DNA from: Actinomycetes bacterium
GTDB lineage: Bacteria > Actinomycetota > Actinomycetes > Actinomycetales > JAJYRW01
Direction: 5' to 3'
Length of the DNA stretch: 12,606 nt
Assembly: GCA_021793895.1 (NCBI GenBank)
Contig: JAJYRW010000020.1
Span: 1 to 12,606 of the forward strand
Shown: one piece after another, positions 10,762 to 12,606 of the stretch
Layout: each line of letters opens with the position of its first letter
Numbering within the stretch: the stretch's first letter is position 1
Program-made: the position numbers and the translations under genes
The notes under the pieces: model-generated
Databases searched by the model: none
What the model was told of the DNA's origin: nothing
Seen by the model: the letters and a program-made list of their open reading frames with translations, nothing else

Positions 10762-11397
10762 CTACTCAATTGCAACGGGCGAATTTAGCGTCACGTGGCG
10801 CCCGTCGGCCCGCCAGCCCGAGCGGGCCATCGACCCCACCACATCTACCATCAGTTTGCGCTCCACGATTTTAATGCGCTCGTGTAGTTCTTCTTGGGTT
10901 TCATTATCGCCAACCGGGATGACGCGCTGGGCAATAATTGGGCCGGTATCGACCCCGCGATCAACTAGGTGGACGGTCACGCCCGTGACCTTCACTCCAT
11001 ACGCCAGGGTGTCACGCACGGGATTGGCTCCCGGAAACGAGGGCAGCAGCGCGGGGTGGGTGTTGATGATTTTCCCCTCCCACTGCGCCAGGGTTTCATC
11101 GCCCAGTATTCGCATGAAACCCGCACAAGCCACGATGTCGGGTTCGTGTTCGCCAATGGCTTGCGCCAAAGCGACATCCCACTGGGCGCGGTGGGGAAAG
11201 TCTTTCAGTGACAGTGCGAATGTGGGAACCCCGGCCTGCGTTGCCCGCTCCAGCGCCCCGCAGCCGGGCACATCGCTGCCCACCGCCACAATTTTCGCTC
11301 CCCACTGCGGGTCCGCGTGCGCGGCCAACAGGGCAGCCAGATTGGACCCGGACCCGGAAGCCAGGACTACGATGCGACACGTGGGTTGATCACTCAC
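10762..11397 (-). CDS. purN: Phosphoribosylglycinamide formyltransferase
   Basis: Transfers the formyl group of 10-formyltetrahydrofolate to GAR, the third step of purine synthesis. It has 211 residues, the usual PurN length. The phosphate-binding loop ASGSGSNL is at 13-20, the folate-site segment CAGFMRIL at 91-98, and the catalytic residues N112 and H114 lie in NTHPALLPSFPG (112-123), with D150 in GVDTGP completing the triad. The GTG start at 11397 immediately precedes the conserved beta strand (CRIVVLASG). No Shine-Dalgarno is visible, but TATCGT (complement of 11406-11411) ends 8 bases before the GTG, consistent with a leaderless transcript. In other actinobacteria purN follows perM directly; here a divergent gene separates them, so it must use its own promoter in the 11398-11469 gap. 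Confidence 0.97.
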   Translation of the reverse strand: MSDQPTCRIVVLASGSGSNLAALLAAHADPQWGAKIVAVGSDVPGCGALERATQAGVPTFALSLKDFPHRAQWDVALAQAIGEHEPDIVACAGFMRILGDETLAQWEGKIINTHPALLPSFPGANPVRDTLAYGVKVTGVTVHLVDRGVDTGPIIAQRVIPVGDNETQEELHERIKIVERKLMVDVVGSMARSGWRADGRHVTLNSPVAIE

Positions 11398-11469
11398 AGG
11401 TTACGACGATAGCGCCCGGATAGGGGATGATTAACCACGCCCCTACCCCGCCACGGAAAGGTTTTGTCA
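11398..11469. promoter_or_regulatory. Divergent promoter region of purN and small membrane gene
   Basis: A 72-bp gap between purN (leftward) and the small membrane protein gene (rightward). For purN, TATCGT (complement of 11406-11411) is a -10 candidate, with a poor -35 TTAATC 17 bases further up. An inverted repeat with 6-base arms, TAGGGG (11421-11426) and CCCCTA (11440-11445), has a 13-base spacer and covers that -35, so it could be an operator. For the rightward gene, AAAGG at 11457-11461 is a Shine-Dalgarno 8 bases before GTG 11470. Assignment of promoter elements is tentative. Confidence 0.4.
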
Positions 11470-12012
11470 GTGGAGGACAACCCGTTTGCCGCCCCGAAGG
11501 AGCCGGTGCAGCCACCCAAGTCGGGTCGCAATGTGCCGCGGCGACAAATTCCCAGCGCCCCCACTCCCCAACGCACGCCCCGTCCGCCGCGCGAGGTGGA
11601 CCCGGAATTAGCTCAGTTAGGACGGCGTCGCTTACTTCATTTCGCCAGCTTGCTGCTGCTGGGGCTACTGAGTTCGAACCTGCCGCTGCCGTGGCAAATA
11701 ATCGCCACCATCGCTTTCTTGGCCGCGCTCGTGACCGGCATTCGGGCCCTGATCACGCTGTGGAAGGCACACGTGCGCGGGGCGGCCCTTCCGATGATCG
11801 TGATGGGGCTAGTGATCTCTGGGATTTTGTTGGCGTCTTCCGCGACGCTGCTGGCGCTGTGGCCCTTGCAGATGGAGCGCCAAGAGTGCCTCCACCGGGC
11901 GATTACGGTTTCGGCCCAGGAGCAGTGTGAGACCCACTTTGAGGATCGGTTGAAGAAGCTTTTGAATACGGATCAGATTTCGAATCCCTTCGAGCGGATT
12001 TTTTCCAACTGA
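11470..12012 (+). CDS. Uncharacterised three-helix membrane protein
   Basis: I do not recognise the family. It has 180 residues. Residues 1-50 are polar, proline-rich and basic (11 prolines), probably disordered and cytoplasmic. Three hydrophobic segments follow at about 54-71, 74-97 and 105-132. The C-terminal 48 residues are soluble and charged, with two cysteines at 140 and 153 set in a probable helix, which could form a disulfide if exported; that is conjecture. GTG 11470 is chosen because AAAGG lies 8 bases upstream; TTG 11464, two codons earlier, is too close to that site. It diverges from purN. Its last 36 codons overlap the end of the perM-like gene on the other strand. No enzymatic motif is seen. 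Confidence 0.72.
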   Translation: MEDNPFAAPKEPVQPPKSGRNVPRRQIPSAPTPQRTPRPPREVDPELAQLGRRRLLHFASLLLLGLLSSNLPLPWQIIATIAFLAALVTGIRALITLWKAHVRGAALPMIVMGLVISGILLASSATLLALWPLQMERQECLHRAITVSAQEQCETHFEDRLKKLLNTDQISNPFERIFSN

Positions 12013-12606
12013 CGCCGCCGGATTGGTCACCGTCGCGCGATGGAGCCCCATGGTGGGTCTTGGTTCCGCCGCGGGATTTGGACCAAGCACGCAGGTAGGT
12101 CCACCCGGCCCGCGCGTGTTTTCCAGTGACAAAGGCTGCTAAAAGCGCACCAATTAATACCGGCAGCAACACGTGGATCATGACCTTGACCGCGTCGGGC
12201 CCGATGGATTCCATGCGTCCGGGGCCCAGGGAGCCCGACGCGAGCCCGCTCAGGACCAGCGCGCCCAGTGCGGCAATAACCGCCGCAGTTACAGCCACCG
12301 CCAGGGACCAGTACCAGGCCAGATTGCGGTGGCGCCGCACGGTGGGGATCACCGACAGTACGCCGATGGCCGCGACCACCAAGTAAATCCAGTTGCCCGG
12401 TAAAAAAGAATCGGGCTGCGGCAGGGCACCAAAAATTGGCAGGGCCGGGAGCGGCCCTGTAAAGACCGCATCTGGCGCCCAAAGTGTGCCTTCGCCCACG
12501 GCAAAGCCGGCTCCGGAGAGCCAGGCCAGCGCCCACAAAACCAGGTTTGGGGCCAATAGCAGCTGCGCGGCACCGAGCACAAAGATGGATAACCAGTCCC
12601 CGCCCA
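11903..12606 (-). CDS. perM: PerM-like (DUF6350) membrane protein, 3' part only
   Basis: The C-terminal 233 residues of a larger polytopic membrane protein whose start lies beyond the right edge; the frame is open to the last base. The visible part begins around GGDWLSIFVLGAAQLL and contains LSGAGFAVGEGT followed by PLPALPIFGALP, a pattern typical of DUF6350, the family of mycobacterial PerM, which is linked to cell division and persistence. About four hydrophobic helices can be seen, then a charged, glycine/serine-rich tail of about 60 residues ending GPKP. In Mycobacterium tuberculosis perM lies directly before purN and purH, matching this locus apart from the gene between. Its last 110 bp overlap the 3' end of the rightward small membrane gene. 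The cell-division role is taken from the family. Confidence 0.82.
   Translation of the reverse strand, partial: GGDWLSIFVLGAAQLLLAPNLVLWALAWLSGAGFAVGEGTLWAPDAVFTGPLPALPIFGALPQPDSFLPGNWIYLVVAAIGVLSVIPTVRRHRNLAWYWSLAVAVTAAVIAALGALVLSGLASGSLGPGRMESIGPDAVKVMIHVLLPVLIGALLAAFVTGKHARAGWTYLRAWSKSRGGTKTHHGAPSRDGDQSGGVSWKKSARRDSKSDPYSKASSTDPQSGSHTAPGPKP

Overview
The window looks like chromosomal housekeeping DNA from a high-GC Gram-positive bacterium (Actinomycetota). By eye GC is around 60 %, and GTG starts are frequent. The case rests on family types and gene neighbourhoods: a monomeric (about 740-residue) NADP isocitrate dehydrogenase, a DUF3017 membrane protein next to mdh, and a PerM/DUF6350 membrane protein near purN and purH. 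An Actinomycetaceae-like organism would fit, but no genus can be fixed from this sequence alone.

Bases 55-4132 hold a tightly packed plus-strand operon: a DeoR-family regulator, galT, galE and galK. Neighbouring genes overlap by 4 bp, lie 1 bp apart, or overlap by 11 bp. Together the three enzymes form the core Leloir pathway from galactose to glucose-1-phosphate. No galactose mutarotase or transporter is visible. The regulator probably senses a sugar phosphate and controls its own operon.

Bases 4226-7524 hold two plus-strand central-carbon genes: icd (monomeric, NADP-dependent) and mdh (NAD-dependent malate dehydrogenase). A 93-bp gap with a short inverted repeat precedes icd. A GC-rich hairpin lies just after the icd stop, and mdh has its own Shine-Dalgarno sequence.

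Bases 7521-9117 hold a small minus-strand membrane protein (DUF3017) that shares four bases with the mdh stop. It diverges from a plus-strand FAD/NAD(P)-dependent reductase of the ferredoxin-reductase type. That reductase converges on purH across a small tandem duplication.

Bases 9100-11397 (minus) hold purN followed by purH, giving three catalytic steps of purine synthesis. Divergent from purN is a small uncharacterised three-helix membrane protein (11470-12012, plus). Its 3' end overlaps, on the opposite strand, the last 110 bp of a PerM-like gene that runs off the right edge.

I find no mobile element, CRISPR array, RNA gene or defence cassette, and I do not see a new multi-gene system. 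The points most worth checking are the 110-bp antiparallel coding overlap, the tandem duplication at the reductase/purH ends, the lysine-to-glutamate change in the reductase, and three gene starts that look leaderless.
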